In this document: positions 1-8,985 of the stretch, in pieces
How positions within the stretch are numbered: position 1 is the first letter of the stretch
Layout of the letters: every line of letters begins with the position of its first letter
DNA from: Stramenopiles sp. TOSAG23-3
Taxonomy: Eukaryota; Sar
Assembly (NCBI GenBank): GCA_900128585.1
Contig: LT642244.1
Span: 1 to 28,612 of the forward strand
Direction of reading: 5' to 3'
Length of the DNA: 28,612 bases
Position numbers and translations under genes: made by a program
The notes under the pieces: generated by a model
Database searches by the model: none
The model's input: only the letters and a program-made list of their open reading frames with translations
What the model was told of the DNA's origin: nothing

Positions 1-132
1 CTTGTACCTTCGTTCCTGAAAGGCCCTTCGACCGTCGTGGAACTGTCCGAGGGCTTCATTTGAAAGTGACGGTTGCACATGCGCAAGCAAGAGGGACAGG
101 CGCACGAAGAAAAAGCACAGTCTCATGCCCAT
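1..132 (-). CDS. N-terminus of a secreted protein, cut by the window edge
   Basis: Reading the minus strand from an ATG at 132 gives 44 codons with no stop up to base 1. The peptide starts MGMRLCFFFVRLSLLLAHVQ, a good signal peptide with a basic residue followed by a hydrophobic core. The next residues (about 25-44) are polar and contain ALGQFHDGRRAFQERRYK, which has the spacing of the first helix of a tetratricopeptide repeat, but one helix is too little to be sure. Bases 1-130 are also clearly richer in G+C than the spacer that follows, as expected of coding DNA here. The gene would be divergent from the LRR gene at 1178. The product cannot be named from this fragment. Confidence 0.55.
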   Translation of the reverse strand, partial: MGMRLCFFFVRLSLLLAHVQPSLSNEALGQFHDGRRAFQERRYK

Positions 133-300
133 GAATTAAAGTGCGGCAAAGTCTAACTCTCCGGTTCCATTTATTTTAAATTATCCTCTCTCTCTCAAAC
201 TGCATCCTTTTGTTTCATTTCAAAACAAAAAGATTAAATTATATAAACATACTCGTACGCAAGAAATGATTCATTGAAAATTAATTCAATATAAACATTT

Positions 301-329
301 TGAATTGAATTGAATTGAATTGAATTGAA
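301..329. repeat. (TGAAT)n pentanucleotide microsatellite
   Basis: Nearly six perfect tandem copies of TGAAT. It is a simple repeat in the divergent spacer with no sign of function. Confidence 0.9.
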
Positions 330-695
330 ATATAATAAATATAATAATAGACGACTAGAGAACGGCTCTATCTCTCTACTACTACTCCTATAATATATTT
401 ATCCATCATATTATTTAGTCAGTCTATATTTCGTATATAATATGATGAACAAAAAACTGTTTAAATTCATTCACCTCATCCTTCGGGTAATATTAAGGAT
501 AAGCTATTATACATGGATGTACAGAGAAGACAAAATACGAGCATAATATAGTCTATCAAAAAAGGAGACAATCTATTTATTCCCCAACAAAGGGACGAAA
601 GAATCAATCTGATTTCCAATACAGACAAATAAATACTAAATCCTCGTGTGCCTCGGTCGTTAGAGTTGTTTACTGTATTAGTGGCCAATTAGACT

Positions 696-808
696 CCAAG
701 TGATTCATGTCGCATTTTAAAATTATTTTGGAAACCAACCCAATGATATGCCTATGTAATAAATATCCCTATCAAAACACATAAAATGCGACATGATGAA
801 TCACTTGG
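696..808. repeat. Foldback element with near-perfect inverted arms
   Basis: The left arm (696-719) and right arm (782-808) are reverse complements over about 24 bp, apart from one extra CAT triplet in the right arm. Each arm carries CCAAGTGATTCA at its outer end and TGTCGCATTTTA at its inner end. About 62 AT-rich bases lie between them. The element could be a small non-autonomous foldback/MITE-type transposon or a transcribed hairpin. No clear target-site duplication flanks it. Confidence 0.75.
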
Positions 809-1177
809 ATTATAGCTCGTATATTTATAAAAAATATCGTTCCTAATAATTATAATTTTTTAAAAATATTACTACATTGATGATGATGGATGGGTGAAGA
901 AGAAACTGTACGTACAGGAGTTTCTTCTTCGAGGATTATTTATTTGTCTGTCGTACGTCGTCGAACAAAGAAGAAGAAGATTGGATTGTTCACATACTAC
1001 AAAATAATAATTGAAATTGTGATTAATGATTATGATGTAAGAGGTGGAGAAAGTTTATAAAATATAAATGATTATTAGAATTTAAATAAAACTGAAAATT
1101 ATACAAAAGGATAAAATGGCGAACTGCCTTTTGTGATTGGTACGGAAATATAGCCGTGTTTGATTGGATTTGGAAAG

Positions 1178-3166
1178 ATGGACACAGTTGGGGAGGGTTC
1201 GGATGTAGTTATTTTAGAGCTCGCTGGTGCTGATAATTTGCAAGATTTGCCGAAAGAAAATGATGATCGTCCTGGCACTCCAGACCAAACAAAGCATGAA
1301 AAACCTCCAGCAGGCCGTTCTAAGCGAAGTTTGAAGCGAAGTTTGACGACAGAGGTGTCTAAAATAGATATAAGTGCACGGACGCACGTTGGGTGCGACG
1401 GTCTTTTCGTGACAGGGTTAATGATTGTCCTTTCTGCGCTATGCATATACATTGTGTATCAATACAGCTATCGTTTTACATTTCTTGACCGTGCATGGGT
1501 CTGGGTGTACCTTGCACTAGCGCCAGTGTTTCTTCTGGTCGCACTGATACAGATTATCCAGTGGAGGAAACTGGCCGAGCAGTACAGCAAACAGGCCATG
1601 GGAAGAGAAAAGGAAAAGAAGAAAAATTGGATCTTGGACCTCTATAGCAAGACCATCATAAACGGTCCCTTATTTTTGTTTAAACTCTATTTTTTCGAGG
1701 TCCTGGAAAGCATTAACCAATTGAATAATTTGTTTGTCGTGTACTCGTGCTCATTACCGCAATGGGGCTACGTGACCATGTGCGCGGTTCTGGGCATAGA
1801 CAGTTTCCTTCGAGCGCACGCTGTTCTGCAAAAAAATACGGTTTCACAAAGGAACATGCAGATTAAGGTGGACACTGGCGTTGATTTCTTCTGCGGTGCG
1901 TTTCCCCTTATGGTTATGCGGGTTGTATACAACATTGAAATCTCAATGGAGGAGATGCTTCTTGTCACACTGGTTCCTCTCCTCTGTTTGCTCGCAAAGC
2001 TGCGATCCATGTTCCGGGAGATTGTCCGATCCCGCAGCGCAGCGGCGTTGGAAAAAGACATGTCGATCGCTGCTAAGCGCGTAAAGCGTAACCGAAAAAG
2101 TATTTTTGGGGTGACAAAGTCGGAAAACATAGCCCGCTTGCAGCAGGAGAGTGTTCCATCTTGGGTCAGGACAGGGTTCAGTGCGTACAGCATTTTTTAT
2201 GGGGTGTTTATGCTTGCAGCAGGGATCAACAGCTTGGCGTCCGTAGCTTGGCAAGAGTGTGATGCGATCCTGTGGGAGAATTGCAGGGTTAAAGTGCCCT
2301 TTTGCGGGACGATATTTGTTCCCAGCTGTGACTGCGCCGTATTGAACGTGCAGGGGCACAATTGGACAACCCTGCCCCAAGGCGTCGCTGAAATGAAATC
2401 GTTAAAGACGATGAGGGTCAACCATGGGCCGTTGAGGCGTGTGCCAAGTTATGGGGAATACCTGAAATTGACCAAGTTTGATTTAAGTTACAATGAACTG
2501 GGTGAGATTCCGGTGCAGTTTAGAACGCCAAATATTTTGAATATGAAAATGGCAAATAATAATATCTCCAATATTCCCATTGCTCTTGGGGGGTACAAAG
2601 AGATGGTGTATTTGGAATTGGACAATAACAATATATCTGAAATTCCAAGTGCTGTGATGGGTTTGCCGTGGCTTTCCAGTTTTTATCTAAGTAACAATAC
2701 CCTGTTGGAGCTATCCCCGGAACTTGGAATACTGCCGTCATTGTTGTACCTGTTCGTAGACGGAAACAACCTGACAGAAATACCAGACTCATTGTTTGAG
2801 GCTGTCGGGTTACTTGGATTAAAATTTCACAATAACAAAATTGGAATCGTTCCGCCAAAAATTGGCCAATTGGTACGGCTTAATAATATTGACCTCAGGT
2901 ATAACTCCATAAACGCCCTTCCCGGTGAGTTTGCAAAGCTGAAAAAATTACAGTATGCGTATTTTCATGGTAATCCAATGTGTGCAAATGGCTTTTTGGA
3001 TGGCAAGACAGATGTAACCGAGCTTGTGGGATCGGTGGAAGGTGGTTGCAAGGCCCAGTGCTCCCGATTTTGCCAGGATAGATTATTGGGAAAGGGTTCT
3101 TCTTGTGGGCGAGAGTGCAACTCTGAAGCCTGTGACTACGACGGCGGTCTTTGTGTTCAATCATAA
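1178..3166 (+). CDS. Multipass membrane protein with leucine-rich repeats and a C-terminal Lin12/Notch repeat
   Basis: The protein has 662 residues from the ATG at 1178 (the frame is open upstream only to a TTG). The N-terminal 70 residues are polar and basic, with SKRSLKRSL. Hydrophobic segments follow at about 73-94, 106-130, 165-193, 235-252, 258-275 and 334-358, suggesting a multipass domain. A Cys-rich linker leads into about eight or nine LRRs (about 385-605) of the LxxLxLxxNxLxxIP type. The end (about 624-660) is a Cys-rich LNR module closing with ACDYDGGLC, the calcium-binding Notch-repeat signature. LRRs and LNRs usually face outside the cell, so a surface sensor or adhesion role is plausible, but ligand and signalling route are unknown. 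No kinase or other catalytic domain is present. The stop lies only 74 bp from the stop of the convergent neighbour. Confidence 0.9.
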   Translation: MDTVGEGSDVVILELAGADNLQDLPKENDDRPGTPDQTKHEKPPAGRSKRSLKRSLTTEVSKIDISARTHVGCDGLFVTGLMIVLSALCIYIVYQYSYRFTFLDRAWVWVYLALAPVFLLVALIQIIQWRKLAEQYSKQAMGREKEKKKNWILDLYSKTIINGPLFLFKLYFFEVLESINQLNNLFVVYSCSLPQWGYVTMCAVLGIDSFLRAHAVLQKNTVSQRNMQIKVDTGVDFFCGAFPLMVMRVVYNIEISMEEMLLVTLVPLLCLLAKLRSMFREIVRSRSAAALEKDMSIAAKRVKRNRKSIFGVTKSENIARLQQESVPSWVRTGFSAYSIFYGVFMLAAGINSLASVAWQECDAILWENCRVKVPFCGTIFVPSCDCAVLNVQGHNWTTLPQGVAEMKSLKTMRVNHGPLRRVPSYGEYLKLTKFDLSYNELGEIPVQFRTPNILNMKMANNNISNIPIALGGYKEMVYLELDNNNISEIPSAVMGLPWLSSFYLSNNTLLELSPELGILPSLLYLFVDGNNLTEIPDSLFEAVGLLGLKFHNNKIGIVPPKIGQLVRLNNIDLRYNSINALPGEFAKLKKLQYAYFHGNPMCANGFLDGKTDVTELVGSVEGGCKAQCSRFCQDRLLGKGSSCGRECNSEACDYDGGLCVQS

Positions 3167-3240
3167 AATATTTTTAAATAATATATTAATTCATTGTGTT
3201 TAAGTGATTAACATGAAAATGTGTTGCTGATGACCTTCCT

Positions 3241-4074
3241 TCAACAGCCACCACCACCGCCCTTCTGCAACAGCCTCCTCCTCCTCTTGTCGCCTTCGTC
3301 GCTGCAGCTAATACTATAGGTTATCTCGTCGTTTTCCTTGGCAAGAGTCAAATAGTCACTGCCGCTAGTAAATTTTGCATTATTTCCTTCTCCTACCCAT
3401 GCCAAACAGTCGCACAACTTTGCATTGTTCGTACAGTCAAATTGAACAGACTTGTCGCCGTTCGGGCATTCTTCTGGTATATTCTCGAACACTTCGCTAG
3501 CGGCCATTCCCTTGCATTCTCCTTGCACTTCACCCCAACTCAATTCTTTTGCAGTCTTCATCCCTGAAGCAACTTCCAAGAAGGTGGAATGCATTTTCTT
3601 TCGTGTGTTCTTTTGCTTTTTCTTTCTATACGGTCCTGTCCTTGTGCACACCTGAAATCGACGTTCGTACTTTTTGTATTTCTTTTTGAAGTTCATCTCG
3701 CCACCGCTGTTTACGTCCATTCCTGGGACAAATTCGTTCGGTGCAAGCAACTTACATCTTCGGTTGTCGTATGTGTTTGATAGTAGTCCGAGCAATGAGC
3801 ACTGGCACTTGATTAACTTTTCCGTAATTTTTCCGTGCGATAACCTTTGGAGACATTTTTTCTGCTCTTTAAACAGATGCGATTTTTTTTTACCATTACC
3901 TGTTCCACCCAAACAACGATGTTTTTCTGCCTGCTTTATATCCCAGCGGGCCTGTCTCTCTCTCTTATTGTTGATCTGCTTATCGTGATCCGTCTTGTCA
4001 AATCTGGGACTGCCACCTTCCACAATAACGACAAGGAGACCCACAAGGAGAAACGCAACGTTTACTCCTTTCAT
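3241..4074 (-). CDS. Secreted, basic, Cys-rich protein of unknown function
   Basis: The ORF encodes 277 residues from an ATG at 4074. Residues 1-20 form a clear signal peptide (MKGVNVAFLLVGLLVVIVEG). The mature part has 13 Cys (54, 74, 90, 92, 107, 143, 187, 203, 214, 221, 223, 257 and the last residue 277). It is very rich in Lys and Arg up to about residue 160 and more acidic after that. Close to the end lie a polybasic RRRRLLQ and a glycine run, then the terminal Cys. The RRRR could be a furin-type cleavage site. I recognise no family. Coding potential is supported by the signal peptide, the ATG and the spaced Cys pattern. A secreted cell-wall or defence protein is possible but unproven. 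Confidence 0.75.
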   Translation of the reverse strand: MKGVNVAFLLVGLLVVIVEGGSPRFDKTDHDKQINNKRERQARWDIKQAEKHRCLGGTGNGKKKSHLFKEQKKCLQRLSHGKITEKLIKCQCSLLGLLSNTYDNRRCKLLAPNEFVPGMDVNSGGEMNFKKKYKKYERRFQVCTRTGPYRKKKQKNTRKKMHSTFLEVASGMKTAKELSWGEVQGECKGMAASEVFENIPEECPNGDKSVQFDCTNNAKLCDCLAWVGEGNNAKFTSGSDYLTLAKENDEITYSISCSDEGDKRRRRLLQKGGGGGC

Positions 4075-5227
4075 TTAAACGAATGACAGAACACAACAGA
4101 AATGCAATTTGTTTGTTCTGCTTTAAAAGCAGTGACCTCGTTCTAAATAAACTTTCTTCGTTTAGCGTTTGCACAACTGTACGAACTAAACTTCCATTTC
4201 ATTTCTAACACTTTCCTTTACTATATACTATTCTCTAATTTCCCTTGAATGATTTAAAGTTTTAAAAATATTATTGTATTGTACCTGTATATGCTTGTAA
4301 TTTACGAGGTGTATTAAAATTAACAATAGATCGTCGTCCCTCTACTATCTTTATATATAGTCTAAATAGAACAGACTAATAATTAGATCAGCAGTGGCCA
4401 TATTAATATTTGAAGCTATCCTCTAGCTATTATTTAATATTTAATACACAATACCCCCCCCCCCCCTTTTCTTAATAATAATAATTTTATCATCAATTTT
4501 TTGAGGAAGAATTGTGTCTTTTTTTATAATAAGCAGAATAGTGTCTTCGTAGTTAGCTTATAGTTTATATATTTACTTTTTAACAGAGAGCAGGAGGGAG
4601 GAGTACGAAGGTTGCTAATAAAAAAATATTATAAAAAAGCAACTGCTTTTTTGATCGAATGCTGTGTCATACTATACTAATGATTTACACCACACAACAT
4701 AGAAATTGCTTTTTTCTCATTCAAGCGCTCAACAAGAAGATGTATTAGAACGACTACCTGTACCAATTTTGGTATTATACCACCACATCATACTGTAGCA
4801 ATCAAAGAAGAAGGTTTTTTTTTCTTCTTCTGTCTTCTTCTTCTTCACTTTTATTATTACTACCTACCGATACTACGTATACGACTACCTTACCGGTAAC
4901 GGTACTTGGAAAAAATTATATTACCTATCAAAATACCTCTATTATTATAAAATAAAATAAAATACGACAATTATTACAGTATAAAAAATATATTATTATA
5001 ATAAAAAATAAGAAGACGATAGAGGAGAAGAAAAAAGGTCGTCTTCTATTTTATCAAAATAATAAATATCGTCTTTTTTTTACTCATTTGGGAAGAATGG
5101 AAATATACATTGTAATTCATTCATTACTTAAAGAAAGAAGAACATACGCTTTCAACTTCCGTTGCAGAAGGCTTTCAATTCCCGCGCACGCTGTATAGAG
5201 TTTGCGGAGAGCGTTTCTTTCTGTACG
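4075..5227. other. AT-rich divergent spacer
   Basis: About 1.15 kb between the secreted Cys-rich gene (-) and the prolyl hydroxylase gene (+), presumably holding both promoters. It contains a run of 13 C at 4454-4466, T/CTT and GAA tracts around 4800-4850 and 5030-5080, and many ATT-type stretches. No credible ORF or RNA gene was seen. Confidence 0.7.
4454..4466. repeat. Homopolymer of 13 C
   Basis: A run of 13 cytosines in a very AT-rich spacer. Such runs are prone to length errors in sequencing and in replication. Confidence 0.9.
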
Positions 5228-7018
5228 ATGGAGCCGAAACTTAAAAAGGCAAAGACGGCGGCCGTTCCCGACGCTGCGGGCGGGGACATTATCAACCGCG
5301 CTCTTACCGCCCCAGCGTCGGTGAAGAGCTATAAGGAGGAGTATGCGAACGCACTGCCATACCCGCACGTGACATTTACCCCATTTTGTGACGAGTTGAA
5401 ATTTGAAGGCGTCCGTGACGAAATATTAACAAACTTGAACGTAAAATACAAGGAGACCGACCTGTTCAAATTGTACCAAACGCAAGATCTAGCGAACATA
5501 AAGCGCTCGAGCCACCCCGAACTGGCTGCAAAGTTGCCCCATCTCCTGGCTCTGCGGGATTCTTTGTACTCAAAAGATTTTCGCGCATTCATATCGTCGA
5601 TAACCGGCTGCCCTGAGCTGACGGAAAGGGTCGATATGGCGGCGTCCGCGTATTCCAACGGGTGCCACCTACTGGCGCACGACGACGTGATCGGAACCAG
5701 GGCCGTATCCTTTATCATATACTTTTGTGCGAAAGACTGGTCCGACTCGGATGGGGGGGCACTTGAACTGTACCCTTTGGAACCTTCTAGCATCCTGGTT
5801 AACCCAGATAGCAGGCTGCCGCAGGGCGTGCCAAATCCGAACCCTTCCAAGTCGATCTTGCCAAAGTGGAACAGCATGGCTATTTTCAATGTTGAGCCTG
5901 GACGTTCGTACCACTCCGTCCAAGAAGTCACGAGGGACGGGAGTCCTCGTCTCAGCATCCAGGGATGGTACCACGCTCCGCACCCCCCGAAGGGAGCCGA
6001 GATGGCTTCGTTGAACCAGTTAAAATCAATTGCAATGGCGAAAAACTGCGAAAGTACCCAGGTAGGGGCTTCGGCACCGGGGGGGGGAGTTGATGACCAG
6101 GCCGACTGGGAACTGACGGAGGAGGACATGGCGCTTCTCTCCGCATGGGTCAACCCAATGTATTTGCAGAAAAAGTCGATGGGCGACATTGAGAAACGAA
6201 TGCAAGAAGACTCTAACCTTGAGTTGAGGTCATTTTTGAAAGCCGACGTGGCAGAACGCATCCGAGAAGCATGCGCGGGTGCTGAGAATTGCGCGGGGGG
6301 AATTGTAGAGCCGAAAGGGTGGACCCTTGTTGGCCCAGCGCACGTGCAACGATTTCTCCGGTGCGGTGCGGAACAGCCCGTTGTTGCTGGCAAGAGCGCC
6401 ATGTCCGAAGCGACAAGCCTTTTGAAACGCTTGAAGTCCGAACTGTTCGTTACGAAAGCGTTTAGAAAATTAGTTCACAAGCTGACTGGTGAGAGCAGGC
6501 CCAGCCAGAATGGTTTTTCCACCGAGATTAGGCACTTTCGCCGAGGAAGGGACTACACCGTCGCCCACCACGGAATGCTCCTGAAAGAGGGAGAGTCCGT
6601 GCTCGACGTTACCCTGTGCTTTGTTGATGACAAGTCCGAGGAGACCGAAGATACCGCAGGTGCGGGGGGGAGCAGTGGCACCGCGGAAGACGAGCCCCAG
6701 CTAAATGAGAAGGCTGCGGCATGGGACTATGGGGAAAACGGCGGGTTCGACTGTTACATTGCAGCGGAGGATGAAGCCAACGAGGCCGCGGAAGTGTACG
6801 ACGACTCCACCGCGAATGACCCGAACGACGATGGGGGAATTCTTTTGAGTGTTTCCCCGTCGTTCAACACCCTTTCTGTTGCACTTCGCGATGAAGGCAC
6901 CATGCGCTTTATCAAGTACGTCTCAAAGAATGCCCCAAGCGGACGGTGGGACGTTGCTACTAGCTTTGGCGTGAATTACGACGAGGGGGACAGCGACGAC
7001 GATGGCAGTGACACGTAA
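5228..7018 (+). CDS. Prolyl 3-hydroxylase of the OGFOD1/Tpa1/Ofd1 family
   Basis: The protein has 596 residues from the ATG at 5228; the frame opens earlier only from a TTG at 5162. Known members are Fe(II)/2-oxoglutarate dioxygenases that hydroxylate a proline of small-ribosomal protein uS12 and affect translation accuracy and stress responses. The start MEPKLKKAKTA looks like a nuclear signal, as in the human protein. The catalytic half (about 45-260) shows LLAHDD with metal ligands H151 and D153, DGGALELYPLE, then RSYHSV with H229 and the 2-oxoglutarate Arg in RLSIQGWYHAP (R241). The non-catalytic second double-stranded beta-helix domain follows (about 300-590), with IRHFRRGRDYTVAHH and an ENGGFDCYI stretch like the family's GGFTSYI. 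Acidic low-complexity insertions lie at about 470-500, and the tail is Asp-rich. Length and domain order fit the family. Confidence 0.93.
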   Translation: MEPKLKKAKTAAVPDAAGGDIINRALTAPASVKSYKEEYANALPYPHVTFTPFCDELKFEGVRDEILTNLNVKYKETDLFKLYQTQDLANIKRSSHPELAAKLPHLLALRDSLYSKDFRAFISSITGCPELTERVDMAASAYSNGCHLLAHDDVIGTRAVSFIIYFCAKDWSDSDGGALELYPLEPSSILVNPDSRLPQGVPNPNPSKSILPKWNSMAIFNVEPGRSYHSVQEVTRDGSPRLSIQGWYHAPHPPKGAEMASLNQLKSIAMAKNCESTQVGASAPGGGVDDQADWELTEEDMALLSAWVNPMYLQKKSMGDIEKRMQEDSNLELRSFLKADVAERIREACAGAENCAGGIVEPKGWTLVGPAHVQRFLRCGAEQPVVAGKSAMSEATSLLKRLKSELFVTKAFRKLVHKLTGESRPSQNGFSTEIRHFRRGRDYTVAHHGMLLKEGESVLDVTLCFVDDKSEETEDTAGAGGSSGTAEDEPQLNEKAAAWDYGENGGFDCYIAAEDEANEAAEVYDDSTANDPNDDGGILLSVSPSFNTLSVALRDEGTMRFIKYVSKNAPSGRWDVATSFGVNYDEGDSDDDGSDT

Positions 7019-7281
7019 TTTTGTTATTCTAAATAATATTTCTTAAATGAGGATATTTGTTTCTTATCGTTGTAACAATTTATCTTAAATTTTATGAATA
7101 TGTTCCTATCATATATTACGACTGAGACTTGCAAGAAAAACACGACACACTTTTTACTAAAGAGACCGAGATTTTAAAAAAAATGTAAATTCGACACGCT
7201 CACATTGCGAGATATGCCTTCAAAAATGTTCTAAAATTATTTGTACACACAGGATTAAAAAACGTTGAGGATCGCCAGTCT

Positions 7282-8985
7282 TCACACTCGCGTTCGCCTG
7301 CGATTAATCTTCTCTGCTTGAAGGGCTTCGATTGCACGCTGGATCTCCTCAATCGACATGGACGAGACCAGCTCCTTCCGATATGCAAGGGGCTCCGGAT
7401 CATTGTACCCTACAGTTTCCAACCACCAGCGTGGGTAGCCAATGTACCTCCCATCTGCAGGGTGTTGGCATCGATTGCAGTTTCCTTCGCCGTACCAGCT
7501 CAGCAGATCCTCTGAAAAGTTCCACCAGGTCTGTACAATCTTGTCAGCGTTGTGGCCAAGAGTCACAGCCACCTCCGTGTCGTTTATTTCACCTTTTCCG
7601 AGCTGTTGGCTCAATTTTTGGACGAGTGCGAAGGACTGTTCCTCTATTGGATCCCTGACCCGTTGGACGTCCTGGATCGCGTAGGTAAAGTGGATTTGCG
7701 AAAGGTGAAAGACGTAGCGGTTCGCCCAAAACGCCTTCTGCCTGTCAACGGGTGGGAAAATGCTGCAACTACCAGAGAAAGACGCAGGGATGTACGACCG
7801 TGACGCAGAGTCGGACGCAAGGAAAGGGGCGTACACTGCAGTATGGGCAGCGTGCGGCGCAAACCAAACAACGCCCTGGTCGGAGATGCCACCACTGTTT
7901 GCAACGAAACTAACTTGGGTTTTCCACGTCGCAATTGGCCGTTCCCATCTCCCGTTGGGAAAGGTTGCCTCTGCGTACCCCGCGTGTGCTCTGAAACTGG
8001 TCCCGAACGGACCGCCCTGTATTTTACGAGTCGATGCTGCTGACGACTTCGACAGATCGTACACTGTACCGTTGTAGTACGAACGCATCACTTTGAACAC
8101 GGATTTCACACTCACGCTTTCCTGAGGGACACTAATGCTCGTCTGGACCCAGTTGTTGAAAGATTCGTAGGTGGGTGCAACGTCAGCTTTCCCCCGACTC
8201 ATGAGCCGGTACCCTTCCCACATGCGTCGCCCAGAGTTATACTTTGGCCCCAGCTCACCTTTGCTGTAAACATTCACGAAATCAAAAGGTTGGCCCTGTT
8301 TCCAAAACCCGTACTTTTCCGCGATCGAACGAATGTTCGACGAAGTGACAAACTTGAGATTGTCTGTGAAGTCTATATTTCTAATGGTAAACGCGTTCGT
8401 GACCATTGCCACTTGGCTTCCAGTAATCTGCTCCGCTGCAAAAATCGCGCTAGTGTTCGTGTCGTCTGGGAGTATTTGGAATACCCAACTCTCGTTCGTG
8501 TCCACGACAAAGAGGCTTTCCGCTGCGTCCCGGAAACCATATTTTGTGGCAATATCGCCCATCACCCCGATTGCTTCTCGTGCCGACGAAGCCCTCTCCA
8601 ACGCAATTTTCCCGAGATCTACGATTGTTACCAAGCCCTTTCCACCCCAACCACCGTTGTTGACGTCGAAAACGCCGCTGCACGTGCTTTCACAGAGGCC
8701 GACGGAAAATTCGTTCATGATTCCGTACCCTTCCGTTTTGTAAGCAAAAGTGTGCGAAACTTGGGGTATCTCGCCGTACTGAACTTTCCGGACTGCCCCC
8801 TCCGGAAAATCTTCTGGGGGAACGTGTGTAAGTCGCCCAGCAACATCACCATCACCATCGTTCGAATGACTGCACATTGGGTGCCCATTTGCACTTGCTT
8901 TGCCCGTCACTGCCACTGTCGTACAACATTGAGCAACGGTCACCCCCAGCACGAGACAAAGAGTTACTATCAGTTGAAAGCGCAT
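7282..8985 (-). CDS. Secreted peptidase C69/secernin-like Ntn hydrolase (dipeptidase family)
   Basis: The ORF runs on to a TTG at 9039. The ATG at 8985 (567 residues) is preferred because it places a signal peptide, MRFQLIVTLCLVLGVTVAQC, directly before the catalytic Cys. The mature N-terminus reads CTTVAVTGKASANG followed by HSNDGDGD, matching C69 enzymes, where the N-terminal Cys freed by processing is the nucleophile. Further conserved parts include GYGIMNEFSVGLCEST (about 87-102), the VTIVDLGKIALERASSAREA stretch (119-138), ESWVFQILPDD (165-175) and VTNAFTIRNIDF (195-206). Family members cleave dipeptides or related amides; the substrate here is unknown. The signal peptide indicates export or a lysosome-like compartment. 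The C-terminal part (WWLETVGY, then a helical basic tail) also fits family length. The gene is convergent with the prolyl hydroxylase. Confidence 0.9.
   Translation of the reverse strand: MRFQLIVTLCLVLGVTVAQCCTTVAVTGKASANGHPMCSHSNDGDGDVAGRLTHVPPEDFPEGAVRKVQYGEIPQVSHTFAYKTEGYGIMNEFSVGLCESTCSGVFDVNNGGWGGKGLVTIVDLGKIALERASSAREAIGVMGDIATKYGFRDAAESLFVVDTNESWVFQILPDDTNTSAIFAAEQITGSQVAMVTNAFTIRNIDFTDNLKFVTSSNIRSIAEKYGFWKQGQPFDFVNVYSKGELGPKYNSGRRMWEGYRLMSRGKADVAPTYESFNNWVQTSISVPQESVSVKSVFKVMRSYYNGTVYDLSKSSAASTRKIQGGPFGTSFRAHAGYAEATFPNGRWERPIATWKTQVSFVANSGGISDQGVVWFAPHAAHTAVYAPFLASDSASRSYIPASFSGSCSIFPPVDRQKAFWANRYVFHLSQIHFTYAIQDVQRVRDPIEEQSFALVQKLSQQLGKGEINDTEVAVTLGHNADKIVQTWWNFSEDLLSWYGEGNCNRCQHPADGRYIGYPRWWLETVGYNDPEPLAYRKELVSSMSIEEIQRAIEALQAEKINRRRTRV

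Larger units (their letters stand above)
133..1177. other. AT-rich divergent spacer
   Basis: This spacer lies between two divergent genes, so it should hold both promoters. It is strongly AT-rich. It contains a pentanucleotide repeat at 301-329 and a long foldback element at 696-808. A minus-strand open frame at 476-688 begins with TTG, has no internal support and matches nothing I know, so I treat it as noise. No tRNA or other RNA gene was seen. Confidence 0.7.

Noticed and set aside
5162-5227. Longer N-terminus for the prolyl hydroxylase, and likewise for the LRR, C69, sulfatase, sideroflexin, GTPase and kinase genes
   Set aside because: Each extension begins with TTG. The first ATG gives the N-terminus expected for the family or a signal peptide.
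5329-6402. Minus-strand open frame of 357 codons opposite the prolyl hydroxylase
   Set aside because: The plus-strand product carries all catalytic motifs of its family, and the antisense peptide has none.
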